Notes: generated by a model from the letters alone, not told the origin. DNA of 54,593 bases from Acrocarpospora corrugata (GCF_009687845.1 NZ_BLAD01000092.1:1-54593); one strand, 5' to 3'; positions 44,809 to 54,235 are shown, numbered from the stretch's first letter. Made by a program: numbers and translations.

Positions 44809-45689
44809 GACCTGGCCGCCACTTCGTAGTGCCGCTTGAACAGCTCCTCCAGCGTCGGCGGCTGGCTGACCAGGCCGCGCACCCCGGCGTGGGAGAGGTG
44901 CTTGAGCACGGCGTCGAGATGGTCGGCGTCGACCTGGAAGCGCACCCGGGAGCCGTCGATGTGCAGGTCGTGCACGTCCGGCAGGTCCTTGATCGGGGTG
45001 GCCAGGTCGGCCGTGACGGAGGTCCTGCTGAGGTGGCGGAGCTCGGTCAGGGTGCCGGTCTCGACGGTCTCGCCGTTCCTGATGATGCTGACCCGGTCGC
45101 ACAGCTGCTCGACCTCGGCCAGGATGTGGCTGGACAGCAGCACGGTCCGGCCGTTCCGCTTCTCCTCCAGGATGCAGTCCCGGAAGACCTCCTCCATCAG
45201 CGGGTCCAGGCCCGAGGTGGGTTCGTCCAGGATGAGCAGCTCGACGTCGGAGGCGAGGGCGGCGACCAGGCCGACCTTCTGCCGGTTGCCCTTGGAGTAG
45301 GCCCGGCCCTTCTTGCGCGGGTCCAGGTCGAAGCGCTCCAGCAGGTCGGCGCGGCGCTGCCGGTTCAGGCCGCCGCGCAGCCGGCCGAGCAGGTCGATGA
45401 CCTCGCCGCCGGACAGGTTCGGCCAGAGTGTGACGTCGCCCGGCACGTAGGCCAGCCGCCGGTGCAGGGTGGTGGCGTCCCGCCAGGGGTCGCCGCCGAG
45501 GAGCCTGGCGGTGCCGGCGTCGGCCTTCAGGAGGCCGAGAAGCACCCGGATCGTGGTGGATTTGCCTGATCCGTTCGGCCCCAGGAAGCCGTGCACCTCC
45601 CCGGTCCCGACCGTCAGGTTCAGTCCGTTCAGCGCGTGTGTCCGGCCGAAACTCTTGTGGAGGCCGGACACCATGATGGCGTTTGACAT
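44805..45689 (-). CDS. ABC transporter ATP-binding protein
   Basis: 294 residues. Walker [14 protein letters not shown]-loop [18 protein letters not shown], signature [16 protein letters not shown] (degenerate, as in drug exporters), Walker [13 protein letters not shown] and switch SSHILAEV. The C-terminal ~80 residues form the extra domain of DrrA-like ATPases. It is coupled to the permease. It is divergent from a MarR-like gene with a shared operator, so export is likely induced by the substrate. Confidence 0.9.
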   Translation of the reverse strand: MSNAIMVSGLHKSFGRTHALNGLNLTVGTGEVHGFLGPNGSGKSTTIRVLLGLLKADAGTARLLGGDPWRDATTLHRRLAYVPGDVTLWPNLSGGEVIDLLGRLRGGLNRQRRADLLERFDLDPRKKGRAYSKGNRQKVGLVAALASDVELLILDEPTSGLDPLMEEVFRDCILEEKRNGRTVLLSSHILAEVEQLCDRVSIIRNGETVETGTLTELRHLSRTSVTADLATPIKDLPDVHDLHIDGSRVRFQVDADHLDAVLKHLSHAGVRGLVSQPPTLEELFKRHYEVAARS

Positions 45690-45709
45690 GTTTCAGAAGC
45701 TACACTGTA

Positions 45710-45725
45710 TTCACGAATTTGTGAA
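45710..45725. promoter_or_regulatory. MarR-type operator
   Basis: Near-perfect 16-bp inverted repeat TTCACGAA-TTTGTGAA (one mismatch) in the 81-base gap between the divergent ABC exporter and MarR-like genes. TACACT at 45701 could be a -10 element. Confidence 0.65.
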
Positions 45726-45770
45726 AGGTGTGGAACCTCTGTACCCCGTATGGTTTCCGTAGGGAGGGAC

Positions 45771-46244
45771 ATGCGAGACGAAGACGCCGTCCGCCAGTCG
45801 GCGGAGCGGATGGCCATGGTGTTGACCGACTGGGGATTTCCCCGCATGCCCGCGCGGGTGCTGATGACCGTGATGACGGCCGACGAGGAGCTGCTGACGG
45901 CGGCCGAGATCGGCGATCGGCTCGGCGTCAGTCCCGCGGCCGTGTCCGGGGCGGTCCGTTACTTGATCCAGCTGGGCATGCTCGGCCGGGAACCGGCGCC
46001 GGGGTCGCGGCGCGACGTGTACCGGCTGCCGCAGAACGCGTGGTACGAGGTGACCGCCCTGAAGGGCGGAATATTCAAGGTTCTCGGTGACATGGCGGAC
46101 GACAACGTCCGGGCTCTCGGGGACCAGTCCGTGGCCGGGCGGCGGATGGCCACAATGCGGGACTATTTCGTGTTCGTCGAAGGGGAGCTGCCCGAGTTGC
46201 TGGAGCGCTGGCGGGCGCACAAAGCCGACAGGGGCCTTGACTGA
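45771..46244 (+). CDS. MarR/GbsR-like regulator
   Basis: 157 residues from ATG 45771, after AGGGAGGG. Winged helix with LTAAEIGDRLGVSPAAVSGAVRYL and wing PGSRRDVYRLP; the N- and C-terminal helices are for dimerisation (ELPELLERWRAHK). The layout is that of the GbsR/MarR-type repressors coupled with DrrAB-like exporters. It would repress the divergent ABC exporter. A strong terminator follows its stop. Confidence 0.85.
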   Translation: MRDEDAVRQSAERMAMVLTDWGFPRMPARVLMTVMTADEELLTAAEIGDRLGVSPAAVSGAVRYLIQLGMLGREPAPGSRRDVYRLPQNAWYEVTALKGGIFKVLGDMADDNVRALGDQSVAGRRMATMRDYFVFVEGELPELLERWRAHKADRGLD

Positions 46245-46267
46245 CTCGCCGATTATCGGATCTTGAC

Positions 46268-46298
46268 GAGGACCGCCCGGTTGAACCGGGCGGTCCTC
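46268..46298 (+). terminator. Terminator after the MarR-like gene
   Basis: Perfect 13-bp stem GAGGACCGCCCGG-TTGAA-CCGGGCGGTCCTC, 24 bases after the stop codon. It isolates the chitinase cluster from the upstream gene. Confidence 0.85.
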
Positions 46299-46400
46299 AG
46301 CACTTTCTGCCCGAGCTCCGCAACCGGGGTTCATGTGGTTGAAACCCCAGTGAATTGGGCCTTGCCCGGTGCCGGAACCCGGAGCTACGATCCTCACAAC

Positions 46401-46421
46401 TTTTAGGAAACTTTCCTAAAA
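46401..46421. promoter_or_regulatory. Chitinase-cluster operator
   Basis: Perfect palindrome TTTTAGGAAA-C-TTTCCTAAAA in the 314-base gap before the first chitinase gene (gap 46245-46558 also holds the terminator above). AT-rich palindromes of this shape (TTAGGAAA/TTTCCTAA) occur before glycoside hydrolase genes in actinomycetes and resemble ROK-family sites. The regulator is not in this window. Confidence 0.65.
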
Positions 46422-46558
46422 GAAACATCAACTAGCCCCCCGACAACCGACCTCCCTCTGCGTCCCGTCACCAGACGCGTCAGAACGCCGTACGGCCGCC
46501 GTCCACCGGCCGTACGTATCCGCATGGCCTCCCCATCCGACCCCGCAGAGGTTGTGAC

Positions 46559-48178
46559 ATGCAGAGCAGGTTTGCCTGGCGTGTGCCATCCGCGATCCTC
46601 GCGATCGTGGTCGCGTTCGCCGCCGTCCTCGTCGCCGCCAGTCCCGCGCAGGCCGCGCCCAACACCGCCGTCTTCACCAAGACCTCCGACTGGGGTTCCG
46701 GGTGGGAGGGCAAGTTCGTCATCACCAACGGCGGCGCCACCGCGATCAACGGCTGGTCGGTCGCCTTCAACCTGCCCGCCGGGTCCAACATCGGCTCCTT
46801 CTGGGACGCCTCGATGACCCGCAGCGGCCAGCGTTTCACCTTCACCAACGTGGGCTGGAACGGCACCATTCAGCCGGGCGGAACGGCCAGTTTCGGCTTC
46901 AACGGCAGCCCGGGCGGCGCCGGCGCGGTGATCAGCAACTGCACGCTCAACGGCGCGGCCTGCGGCGGCGGGACCAATCCGTCGCCCTCGCCCACCCCGT
47001 CCGGCCCGAGCGCCCCCGGCAAGCCGGGCACGCCGTCGGTGACCGGGGTCGCCAACACCTCGATCTCGCTGTCCTGGGGCGTGTCCAGCGGAACCGTGAC
47101 CGGCTACCGCGTCTACGAGGGCACGACCGTGCGCGCCACCGTGACCGGCACCAGCGCCACCATCAGCGGGCTCGGCACCTGCACCTCGCACACCTACACC
47201 GTGCGCGCCTACAACTCGATCGGCGAGTCGGCGGCCAGTGACCCGGCCAGCGGCTCCACCACCGGGTGCCCGATCGGCCCGCTGCCCAAGCACTTCCTCA
47301 CCGGCTACTGGCACAACTTCGTGAACGCGGCCACCGAACTGCGTCTGTCCGCGGTGCCCAACGAGTACGACCTGATCGCCATCTCCTTCGGCGAGGCCAC
47401 CACCACGCCCGGCCAGGTCGCCTTCCACCTCGACGCCGGCCTGTCCAGCGCGCTCGGCGGCTACACCGACGCCCAGTTCCGGGCCGACGTGCAGACCCTG
47501 CACTCGCGCGGCAAGAAGGTCATCCTCTCGGTCGGCGGCGAGCTCGGCCGGGTCCAGGTGGCCAACGCCACCGCGGCCGCCACCTTCGCCAACTCGGTCT
47601 TCGCGATCATGCAGAGCTACGGCTTCGACGGCGTCGACATCGACCTGGAGAACGGCCTCAACGCCCAGTGGATGGGCGAGGCGCTGCGCCAGCTGCGGAC
47701 CAGGGCCGGCTCCGGCCTGATCATCACGATGGCCCCGCAGACGATCGACATGCAGTCCGTCGGGATGGAGTACTTCAAACTGGCGCTGGCCATCAAGGAC
47801 ATCCTCACCGTGGTGCACATGCAGTACTACAACTCCGGTTCGATGCTCGGCTGCGACCAGTCCTTCGCGTACTCGCAGGGCTCGGTCAACTTCATGACCG
47901 CGCTGGCCTGCATCCAGCTGGAGAACGGCCTGCGGCCCGACCAGGTGGCGCTCGGCCTGCCCGCCGGGCCCGGCGCGGCCGGCGGCGGCGTGATCAGCCC
48001 GGCGCTGGTGAACCAGGCGCTCACCTGCCTGGCGACCCGCGCCAACTGCGGCAGCTTCGTGCCGCCGCGGGCGTACCCGGCCATCAGGGGCGCGATGACC
48101 TGGTCGATCAACTGGGACGCCAGCAACAACTGGAACTTCTCCAGGACCGTCAAGCCGCACCTCGCGACGCTTCCTTAA
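46559..48178 (+). CDS. Secreted GH18 chitinase with CBM2 and FnIII modules
   Basis: 539 residues. Signal peptide to about A32 (ASPAQA), CBM2 (about 35-135; with NGWSVAFNLP and FTFTNVGWNGTIQPGGTASF), a Pro/Ser linker, FnIII (about 155-235) and a GH18 domain (about 244-539). The GH18 catalytic motif FDGVDIDLE ends in E364, with MQYYNS and MTWSINWD downstream. It cleaves chitin chains in the medium; CBM2 binds crystalline chitin. First of three chitinase genes behind one palindrome. Confidence 0.93.
   Translation: MQSRFAWRVPSAILAIVVAFAAVLVAASPAQAAPNTAVFTKTSDWGSGWEGKFVITNGGATAINGWSVAFNLPAGSNIGSFWDASMTRSGQRFTFTNVGWNGTIQPGGTASFGFNGSPGGAGAVISNCTLNGAACGGGTNPSPSPTPSGPSAPGKPGTPSVTGVANTSISLSWGVSSGTVTGYRVYEGTTVRATVTGTSATISGLGTCTSHTYTVRAYNSIGESAASDPASGSTTGCPIGPLPKHFLTGYWHNFVNAATELRLSAVPNEYDLIAISFGEATTTPGQVAFHLDAGLSSALGGYTDAQFRADVQTLHSRGKKVILSVGGELGRVQVANATAAATFANSVFAIMQSYGFDGVDIDLENGLNAQWMGEALRQLRTRAGSGLIITMAPQTIDMQSVGMEYFKLALAIKDILTVVHMQYYNSGSMLGCDQSFAYSQGSVNFMTALACIQLENGLRPDQVALGLPAGPGAAGGGVISPALVNQALTCLATRANCGSFVPPRAYPAIRGAMTWSINWDASNNWNFSRTVKPHLATLP
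46660..47260 (+). repeat. CBM2-FnIII module, copy 1
   Basis: About 600 bases nearly identical to 49861-50461, offset about 3.2 kb. Runs of more than 50 identical bases occur (for example from 46832). The linkers between modules differ. This fits a recent duplication or gene conversion. Confidence 0.85.
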
Positions 48179-48187
48179 GGGGTGCAG

Positions 48188-49750
48188 ATGAGACGCCTCG
48201 CGGCTCTTGCCGTCCTCGTCCTGGTCGCGGTCGGGCTCTACGCGAGCCCGGCCCAGGCCGCCAACCTCGCCGTCAATCCCGGCTTCGAGTCGGGCCTGAC
48301 CGGCTGGAACTGCGCCGCCGGCGCGCAGGCGGTGACCACGCCCGTGCGCACCGGCACCCGGGCGCTGGCCGCCACGCCGGCGGGCAACGACATCGCCCGC
48401 TGCCAGCAGACGATCACCGTCCGGCCGAGCACCGCGTACACGCTGTCGGCCTGGGTCCGGGGCAACTTCGTGTTCCTGGGCGCGGTCGGGTTCAGTGAGA
48501 CCTGGGCCGCGCCCGGCGCGGCCTGGACCCAGCTGACCCGCGGCTTCACCACGGCCGCCGGGCAGACCAGCGTGACGATCTACGTGAACGGCTGGCACGG
48601 GCAGGGCGCCTACTACGCCGACGACATCGTCTTCGACGGTCCCGGCACCCCGCCGGCCTCCCCGTCGCCGTCGCCCTCTCCGCCCACTTCGCCCTCCCCG
48701 TCACCGTCGCCCAGCCCGTCGCCGCAGCCTCCGGTGGGCAACCGGTGGATGGTCGGCTACCTGCACGCCTCATTCGCCAACGGATCCGGATATATCCGGA
48801 TGGCGGATGTGCCCAACGAGTGGGACTTCATCAACCTCGCCTTCGGCGAACCCACCTCGGTCACCTCCGGCGACATCCGGTTCAGTCAGTGCCCGGTCGC
48901 CGAATGCCCGAACGTGGAGACCGAAGCCCAGTTCATCGCCGGCATCCGGGCCAAACAGGCCGCGGGCAAGAAGGTGCTGGTCTCGATCGGCGGCCAGAAC
49001 GGCCAGGTCCAGCTCACCACCACGGCCGCCCGCGACAAGTTCGTCCAGTCGGTCGGCGCGATCATCGACAGGTACGGCCTGGACGGCCTGGACATCGACT
49101 TCGAGGGCCACTCCCTCTTCCTCAACCAGGGCGACACGAACTTCCGCAGCCCGACCACCCCGGTCGTGGTCAACCTGATCTCGGCGCTCCGCTCCCTCAA
49201 GACCAGGTACGGCTCCCGCTTCGTGCTCACCATGGCCCCCGAGACGTTCTTCGTCCAGCTCGGCTACCAGTTCTACGGACCCGGCACCGGCGGCGCGGAC
49301 CCGCGCTCCGCCTCCTACCTGCCGGTCATCCACGCCATGCGCAACGACCTGACCCTGCTGCACGTGCAGGACTACAACTCCGGGCCGATCATGGGCCTCG
49401 ACAACCAGTACCACAACATGGGCGGCCACGACTTCCACGTCGCGATGACCGACATGCTGCTCGCCGGGTTCCCCGTCCGGGGCAACACCGCCGACGTCTT
49501 CCCGGCGCTGCGTCAGGACCAGGTCGCCATCGGCCTGCCCGCCGCGCCGTTCGCCGGGAACGGCTTCACCACCGTGGCCGAGGTCCAGAAGGCGTTCACC
49601 TGCCTGGCCAAGGGGACCGGGTGCGGAACCTACAGGCCGCGCGGGGTCTACCCGAACCTGCGGGGCCTGATGACCTGGTCGATCAACTGGGACAAGTACC
49701 ACGGGTTCGAGTTCTCCCGCAGCCATCGTTCGTACCTCAACGCGCTCTGA
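48188..49750 (+). CDS. Secreted GH18 chitinase with N-terminal carbohydrate-binding module
   Basis: 520 residues from ATG 48188 (AAGGGG upstream). Signal peptide (LAALAVLVLVAVGLYASPAQA), a CBM4/9- or CBM16-like module (about 25-155; NLAVNPGFESGLTGW), a long Pro/Ser linker (about 155-180), then GH18 (185-520) with LDGLDIDFE (catalytic E306), QDYNS and MTWSINWD. It is 9 bases after the first chitinase. Its binding module differs from those of its neighbours, which suggests a different form of chitin. Confidence 0.92.
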   Translation: MRRLAALAVLVLVAVGLYASPAQAANLAVNPGFESGLTGWNCAAGAQAVTTPVRTGTRALAATPAGNDIARCQQTITVRPSTAYTLSAWVRGNFVFLGAVGFSETWAAPGAAWTQLTRGFTTAAGQTSVTIYVNGWHGQGAYYADDIVFDGPGTPPASPSPSPSPPTSPSPSPSPSPSPQPPVGNRWMVGYLHASFANGSGYIRMADVPNEWDFINLAFGEPTSVTSGDIRFSQCPVAECPNVETEAQFIAGIRAKQAAGKKVLVSIGGQNGQVQLTTTAARDKFVQSVGAIIDRYGLDGLDIDFEGHSLFLNQGDTNFRSPTTPVVVNLISALRSLKTRYGSRFVLTMAPETFFVQLGYQFYGPGTGGADPRSASYLPVIHAMRNDLTLLHVQDYNSGPIMGLDNQYHNMGGHDFHVAMTDMLLAGFPVRGNTADVFPALRQDQVAIGLPAAPFAGNGFTTVAEVQKAFTCLAKGTGCGTYRPRGVYPNLRGLMTWSINWDKYHGFEFSRSHRSYLNAL

Positions 49751-49761
49751 TGGGACAGATC

Positions 49762-51348
49762 ATGAAATTTCGGTTCTTAGCCGGTCGGCGGGCGGGGTCC
49801 GCGCTCGCGGCGCTCGCGATCGCCTTCACCGGCGGCGTGGCCCTGGCCGCGCCCGCGCACGCGGCCCCCAACACGGCCGTCTTCACCAAGGTCTCCGACT
49901 GGGGCACCGGGTGGGAGGGCAAGTTCGTCGTCACCAACGGCGGCGCCACCGCGATCAACGGCTGGTCGGTCGCCTTCAACCTGCCGTCCGGGTCCAACAT
50001 CGGGTCGTTCTGGGACGCGGCGATGTCCCGCAGCGGGCAGCGTTTCACCTTCACCAACGTGGGCTGGAACGGCACCATTCAGCCGGGCGGAACGGCCAGC
50101 TTCGGCTTCAACGGCAGTCCCGGCGGCGCGGGTGCGGTGGTCAGCAACTGCACGCTCAACGGCGCGTCCTGCGCTGGCGGCACTCCGCCGCCGCCCGGCA
50201 CTCCCGGCACGCCGGGCAACCCGTCGGTGACCGGCGCGACCAACACCTCGATCTCGCTGTCCTGGGGCGGGTCCAGCGGAACCGTGACCGGCTACCGCGT
50301 CTACGAGGGCAGCACAGTGCGCGCCACCGTGACCGGCACCATCGCCACCCACTCCGGACTCGCCACCTGCACCAGCCACACGTACACCATCAAGGCGTAC
50401 AACGCGCAGGGTGAATCCAACGCCAGCAACCCGGTGACCGGATCCACCACCGGCTGCACGCCGCCCCCGCCGGGCAGCAAGATGCCGGGCGCGCCCTACC
50501 TCTACATGGGCTGGGGCGACCCGCCCGCGCCCGCCACGGTGATGGCCGCCACCGGCGTCAAGTCGTTCACCATGGCGTTCATCCTGTCCAGCGGCGGCTG
50601 CAACCCGGCCTGGGACGGCAACAGGCCGCTCACCGGCGGCGCCGACGCGGCGGCCATCTCGGCGATCAAGGCCGCGGGCGGCAGCGTGCAGATCTCGTTC
50701 GGCGGCTGGTCCGGCAACAAGCTCGGCCCGAACTGCGCCACCCCGGCCGCGTTCGCCGGCGCGGTGCAGACCGTCATCAACGCGGTCGGCCCGGCCGTCG
50801 TCGACTTCGACATCGAGAACTTCGACGAGTTCGAGAACTACACCGTGCAGGACCGGATTCTGAACGGCCTCAAGATCGTCAAGCAGAACAACCCGAACGT
50901 CAAGGTCGTCGTCACCTTCGGCACCACCACCACCGGGCCGAACGCGCACGGCATCCGCCTGATCAACCAGGCCAAGGCGCTGGCCGTGCCGATCGACAAC
51001 TACACGATCATGCCGTTCGACTTCGGCAGCGGCAACATCCAGACCGACACCATCAACGCCTCCGAGGGCCTCAAGAACGCGCTCAAGTCGGCGAACGGCT
51101 GGACCGACGCCCAGGCGTACGCGCGGATGGGCATCTCCGGCATGAACGGCCTGTCCGACCAGCAGGAGCTGACCTCCACCGCGGCCTGGACCGCGATCAG
51201 GGACTGGGCCAAGTCCAAGGGCCTGACCCGCTTCGCGTACTGGGCGGTCAACCGTGACCGGCCCTGCCCGGGCGGCGGCGTCGTGTCCAACTGCAGCGGG
51301 ATCTCCCAGCCCCAGTGGGAGTTCACCCGCATCACCGCCGGTTTCTAA
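49762..51348 (+). CDS. Secreted GH18 chitinase, CBM2-FnIII type, distinct catalytic domain
   Basis: About 528 residues from ATG 49762 (GGGACAG upstream; ATG 49750, overlapping the previous stop, is possible). Signal peptide (ALAALAIAFTGGVALAAPAHA), CBM2, FnIII (both nearly identical to the first chitinase), Pro-rich linker, and a GH18 domain of another subgroup: AVVDFDIENFDEF gives the DxDxE catalytic motif, followed by YTIMPFDFGSG. The different catalytic core suggests another mode of attack on chitin. Last gene of the cluster, followed by a strong terminator. Confidence 0.9.
   Translation: MKFRFLAGRRAGSALAALAIAFTGGVALAAPAHAAPNTAVFTKVSDWGTGWEGKFVVTNGGATAINGWSVAFNLPSGSNIGSFWDAAMSRSGQRFTFTNVGWNGTIQPGGTASFGFNGSPGGAGAVVSNCTLNGASCAGGTPPPPGTPGTPGNPSVTGATNTSISLSWGGSSGTVTGYRVYEGSTVRATVTGTIATHSGLATCTSHTYTIKAYNAQGESNASNPVTGSTTGCTPPPPGSKMPGAPYLYMGWGDPPAPATVMAATGVKSFTMAFILSSGGCNPAWDGNRPLTGGADAAAISAIKAAGGSVQISFGGWSGNKLGPNCATPAAFAGAVQTVINAVGPAVVDFDIENFDEFENYTVQDRILNGLKIVKQNNPNVKVVVTFGTTTTGPNAHGIRLINQAKALAVPIDNYTIMPFDFGSGNIQTDTINASEGLKNALKSANGWTDAQAYARMGISGMNGLSDQQELTSTAAWTAIRDWAKSKGLTRFAYWAVNRDRPCPGGGVVSNCSGISQPQWEFTRITAGF
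49861..50461 (+). repeat. CBM2-FnIII module, copy 2
   Basis: Pairs with 46660-47260. The DNA match extends through both modules and stops at the catalytic domains, which are unrelated. Confidence 0.85.
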
Positions 51349-51361
51349 CCGGCCCTGAGGC

Positions 51362-51406
51362 TGTACGGCTCGCGCCCGCGCCGGGACGCCGGGCGCGAGC
51401 CGTACA
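51362..51406 (+). terminator. Terminator after the chitinase cluster
   Basis: Perfect 17-bp stem, TGTACGGCTCGCGCCCG (51362-51378) with its complement at 51390-51406 and an 11-base loop. It lies 14 bases after the last chitinase stop. Confidence 0.85.
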
Positions 51407-51478
51407 TTCACTTTCCCGCGCTCATTTCGGCGCCCGGGTGGCTGACCGGCCCACGATTGGGGCAGTCTTGGGGCCGTC

Positions 51479-52780
51479 ATGGACTACGCAATCCCCACGG
51501 GCCTCGTTCTCGTCACCGGTGTCGTGCTCGCCATCCTCGCCCAGCGGAGGGGGTGGAATCCCTCCCTCGCGGTCGCGCTGACTGTCGGTCTCGCCGTCCG
51601 GGTGCTGATCATGGGGCTGTCGGCCGCGGACGACTGGCAGCCGATCGACTACGTCAACAGCTTCCGGCCGGCCGGCGAGGCGATACTCAACGGCGACAAC
51701 CCGGTCAACAGCGGCTGGCACTTCCTGCCCACCATCCCGTACGTGTACGGACTGCTGCTCTGGCTCGGCATCCCCTGGGAGATCGCCGGGCGGCTGGTCA
51801 CCGTGGTCGCCGACCTGATCCTGATCCCGCTGGTCGGGCGGCTCGCCGGCGGCGCGAAGGCGAACCTGCGGGCCTTCCAGTACGCGTGCAACCCGCTGGC
51901 CATCCTGGTCGCCTCCGTGCACGGGCAGGTCGAGCCGGTGTCGCTGGTGTTCGCGGTCGCCGCGTACGTGGTGGCGCGCGGGCCGGGGGAATGGACCCCG
52001 GGCGCGCCACTGCTGGACCGGCCGTCCCGGATGTGGCGCAGTTTCGTCACCGACCGGGACGCCACCCGGCGGGCGATCTACGCGGGCCTGCTGATGGGCC
52101 TGGGGCTGTGCGCCAAGAGCTGGCCCGCCATCCTCATCCCCGGCCTGCTGATGTTCCTGCCGGGGGTGCGCTCCCGGATCATCGCCGTGGTCGGCGTCGC
52201 CGTGCCGCCGGTGCTGTTCCTGCTGACCATGCCGCTCGGCGGCTGGGTGCGCTGGGACCAGCTGACCGAGGTGCTCAAGACGATCAGCCTGCGCCCCAGC
52301 GACGTGCGCCCGATCACCGGCGACTGGGGGTGGACCGCGCTGACCAGCGGCGGAAACTGGGACCTCAGCGCGTGGAAGCTGAAGGTCGGCCAGTACCTGA
52401 TCTACGCGGTGGCCGCGTTCTGCCTGTACTGGTGGCGCAAGGCCGACCCGATCGACGTCACCGTCGCCATCCTGCTCGGGTTCATGATCGTCACGCCGCG
52501 GCTGGGGGCGCAGTACCTGCTGTGGTTCATGCCGTTCCTGGTCGCCCGGCCGACCCGGTTCGCCTGGCCGGCCATCATCGGCTGCTCGCTCTGGGCGGCG
52601 ACCGGGTATCTGGTGCTGACCCAGTTCCGGGGCGCGGACTGGGGCGCGCTGCACGCGCCGTGGGCGATGAGCTCGGTGCTGATCTTCCCGTTGATCGTCG
52701 CGGGGATGCCGTGGGGCCGCCGGGTTCTCGTTTCGGTGGACGCGGAGATGCCTCAGTTGAGGATGAGCCGGACCAAGTGA
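51479..52780 (+). CDS. Polytopic glycosyltransferase (GT-C, GT87-like)
   Basis: 433 residues with about ten hydrophobic segments. Early acidic loop after the first segments (LSAADDWQPIDYVNSFRPAGEAIL), the place where GT-C enzymes keep the catalytic Asp, then NPLAILVASVHGQVEPVSLVFAVAAYVVA and LCAKSWPAILIPGLLMFLPG. This fits polyprenyl-phosphate-sugar-dependent mannosyltransferases (DUF2029). It would act on lipid-linked sugars at the membrane. The 3' end overlaps the convergent small gene by 28 bases. Confidence 0.75.
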   Translation: MDYAIPTGLVLVTGVVLAILAQRRGWNPSLAVALTVGLAVRVLIMGLSAADDWQPIDYVNSFRPAGEAILNGDNPVNSGWHFLPTIPYVYGLLLWLGIPWEIAGRLVTVVADLILIPLVGRLAGGAKANLRAFQYACNPLAILVASVHGQVEPVSLVFAVAAYVVARGPGEWTPGAPLLDRPSRMWRSFVTDRDATRRAIYAGLLMGLGLCAKSWPAILIPGLLMFLPGVRSRIIAVVGVAVPPVLFLLTMPLGGWVRWDQLTEVLKTISLRPSDVRPITGDWGWTALTSGGNWDLSAWKLKVGQYLIYAVAAFCLYWWRKADPIDVTVAILLGFMIVTPRLGAQYLLWFMPFLVARPTRFAWPAIIGCSLWAATGYLVLTQFRGADWGALHAPWAMSSVLIFPLIVAGMPWGRRVLVSVDAEMPQLRMSRTK

Positions 52781-53169
52781 CCGTGGCTGCGGTAGCCCGG
52801 CGGGTCGCCGTCGAGCACGCCGGTGACGCAGTCGAAGACGCCGGGCTCGCTCTGCCGTACGAAGAAGACGGGCTCGGCGATCGCGGACAGCAGCCGGATC
52901 GCGGCGCGGTGCAGCTCGATGTTCTTCAGGTCCGCGGCCTGGGTCAGCGTCACCTCGTAGACCCCGTCGTCCAGGAGCTGCTCGGCGGTGAGCGTCCAGT
53001 CCTCGCCGCACGCGCGGCGCAGGTGCGGGAGCAGGCGGACCTCGGGCTCCTCGGTCACCCAGCCGTCCCGCCGCATCGTCGACAGCAGGCTCTGGACCTG
53101 CGGATCCATGGCGGAGCCGTCCGCGATCCCGGTCTGCCGCTCGTCGATGTCCCAGCGCCGCGTGGTCAT
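52753..53169 (-). CDS. Hypothetical protein, 138 residues
   Basis: Soluble, acidic, no known motif. Sequence MDPQVQSLLSTMRRDGWVTEEPEVRLLPHLRRACG, then ELHRAAIRLLSAIAEPVFFVRQSE and GHLVRLIL, suggests an alpha/beta fold. Similar short proteins appear in actinomycetes without assigned function. Start MTTRRW at 53169 (ATG 53175 also possible). It lies 11 bases downstream-opposite of the AI-2E family gene on the same strand, so the two are probably co-transcribed. Confidence 0.7.
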   Translation of the reverse strand: MTTRRWDIDERQTGIADGSAMDPQVQSLLSTMRRDGWVTEEPEVRLLPHLRRACGEDWTLTAEQLLDDGVYEVTLTQAADLKNIELHRAAIRLLSAIAEPVFFVRQSEPGVFDCVTGVLDGDPPGYRSHGHLVRLILN

Positions 53170-53179
53170 GGCCACGACC

Positions 53180-54235
53180 TTACGTCGCGGTAGGTTCCTC
53201 GGCGGGCAGCTCCCCGGAAATCAGGGCGGCCGCCATCGAACCGTTAGGATCACTGTCGATCAGGATGGCCCGCGCCAGCAGGCTGAGCGGGATGGCCAGC
53301 AGCGCGCCCAGCGGCCCGAGCACGAACGCCCACACGATCAGCGACAGGAAGGTCGCCGTGGTGGACAGCCCGACCGCGTCGCCGAGGAACTTCGGCTGGA
53401 TGAACGACTGGATCACCACGTTGATCACGATGTACGCGACGATCACGAAGAGCATGGTCCGGAAGCCGCCGTCCAGCAGGCCGAGCAGCGCCGGCGGGAC
53501 CAGCCCGAGGATGAAGCCGATGTTCGGGATGTAGTTCGTGATCAGCGCCAGGATCCCCCAGAGCAGCGGCAGCGGCACACTCAGGATGTACAGCGCGACC
53601 ACATCCAGGACCGCGCAGATCAGACCGAAGATCGTCGACACGATGAGGTAGCGGCGGGTCCGGTTGGTGAACGTGGTGAGCGCCTTGTACATCGCCGGGC
53701 GCCGCTCCTCGGACGCCTTGATGATCCGGCTGTAGATCGGCGCGTCCAGGCTCATCGCCAGCAGCAGCACCACGATCAGGAACACGCTGGACAGCACCCC
53801 GAGCAGCCCGGACAGCACGCCCTGCGCCACCCCGATGAGGTTGGCCGGGTCGAAGCTGGAGATCGCCTTGTTGATCTGCTCGCTGCCCATGCCGAGACTC
53901 GCCGCCCAGCGCTGCGCCTCCGCGACCAGCTGGGTGAACTGGTCGGAGTAGGTCGGCGCGAGCAGGGCCAGCTGCGCCGCCGCGATGGTGAGGATCGCCA
54001 CCATGCCGAGCAGCACCACCAGCACGACCGCCAGCGGGATCAGCACCATCACCCAGGTCGGCGCGTTCTTCCTGGCCAGCCAGTCGCGCAGCGGCGACAC
54101 CGCGATCACCAGCACCAGGGCCAGCACCACCGGCCCGAGAATCGACCCGACCGCCTGGATCCCGGCGAGCGTCACCACCGCTCCGGCGGCACAGAGCAGG
54201 ACGATCAGCGCACGCGGCACCAGTAATTCCTTCAC
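53180..54235 (-). CDS. AI-2E/PerM family membrane protein
   Basis: 351 residues and about eight hydrophobic segments in the AI-2E transporter family pattern (LVLVIAVSPLRDWLARKNAPTWVMVL; LLWGILALITNYIPNIGFILGLVPPALLGLL; VIQSFIQPKFLGDAVGLS). The YIPNIGFILG motif is the family hallmark. Members export autoinducer-2 or act in Na+/H+ exchange; which applies is unknown. Its ATG 54235 faces the presumed rrn promoter region. Confidence 0.88.
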   Translation of the reverse strand: MKELLVPRALIVLLCAAGAVVTLAGIQAVGSILGPVVLALVLVIAVSPLRDWLARKNAPTWVMVLIPLAVVLVVLLGMVAILTIAAAQLALLAPTYSDQFTQLVAEAQRWAASLGMGSEQINKAISSFDPANLIGVAQGVLSGLLGVLSSVFLIVVLLLAMSLDAPIYSRIIKASEERRPAMYKALTTFTNRTRRYLIVSTIFGLICAVLDVVALYILSVPLPLLWGILALITNYIPNIGFILGLVPPALLGLLDGGFRTMLFVIVAYIVINVVIQSFIQPKFLGDAVGLSTTATFLSLIVWAFVLGPLGALLAIPLSLLARAILIDSDPNGSMAAALISGELPAEEPTAT

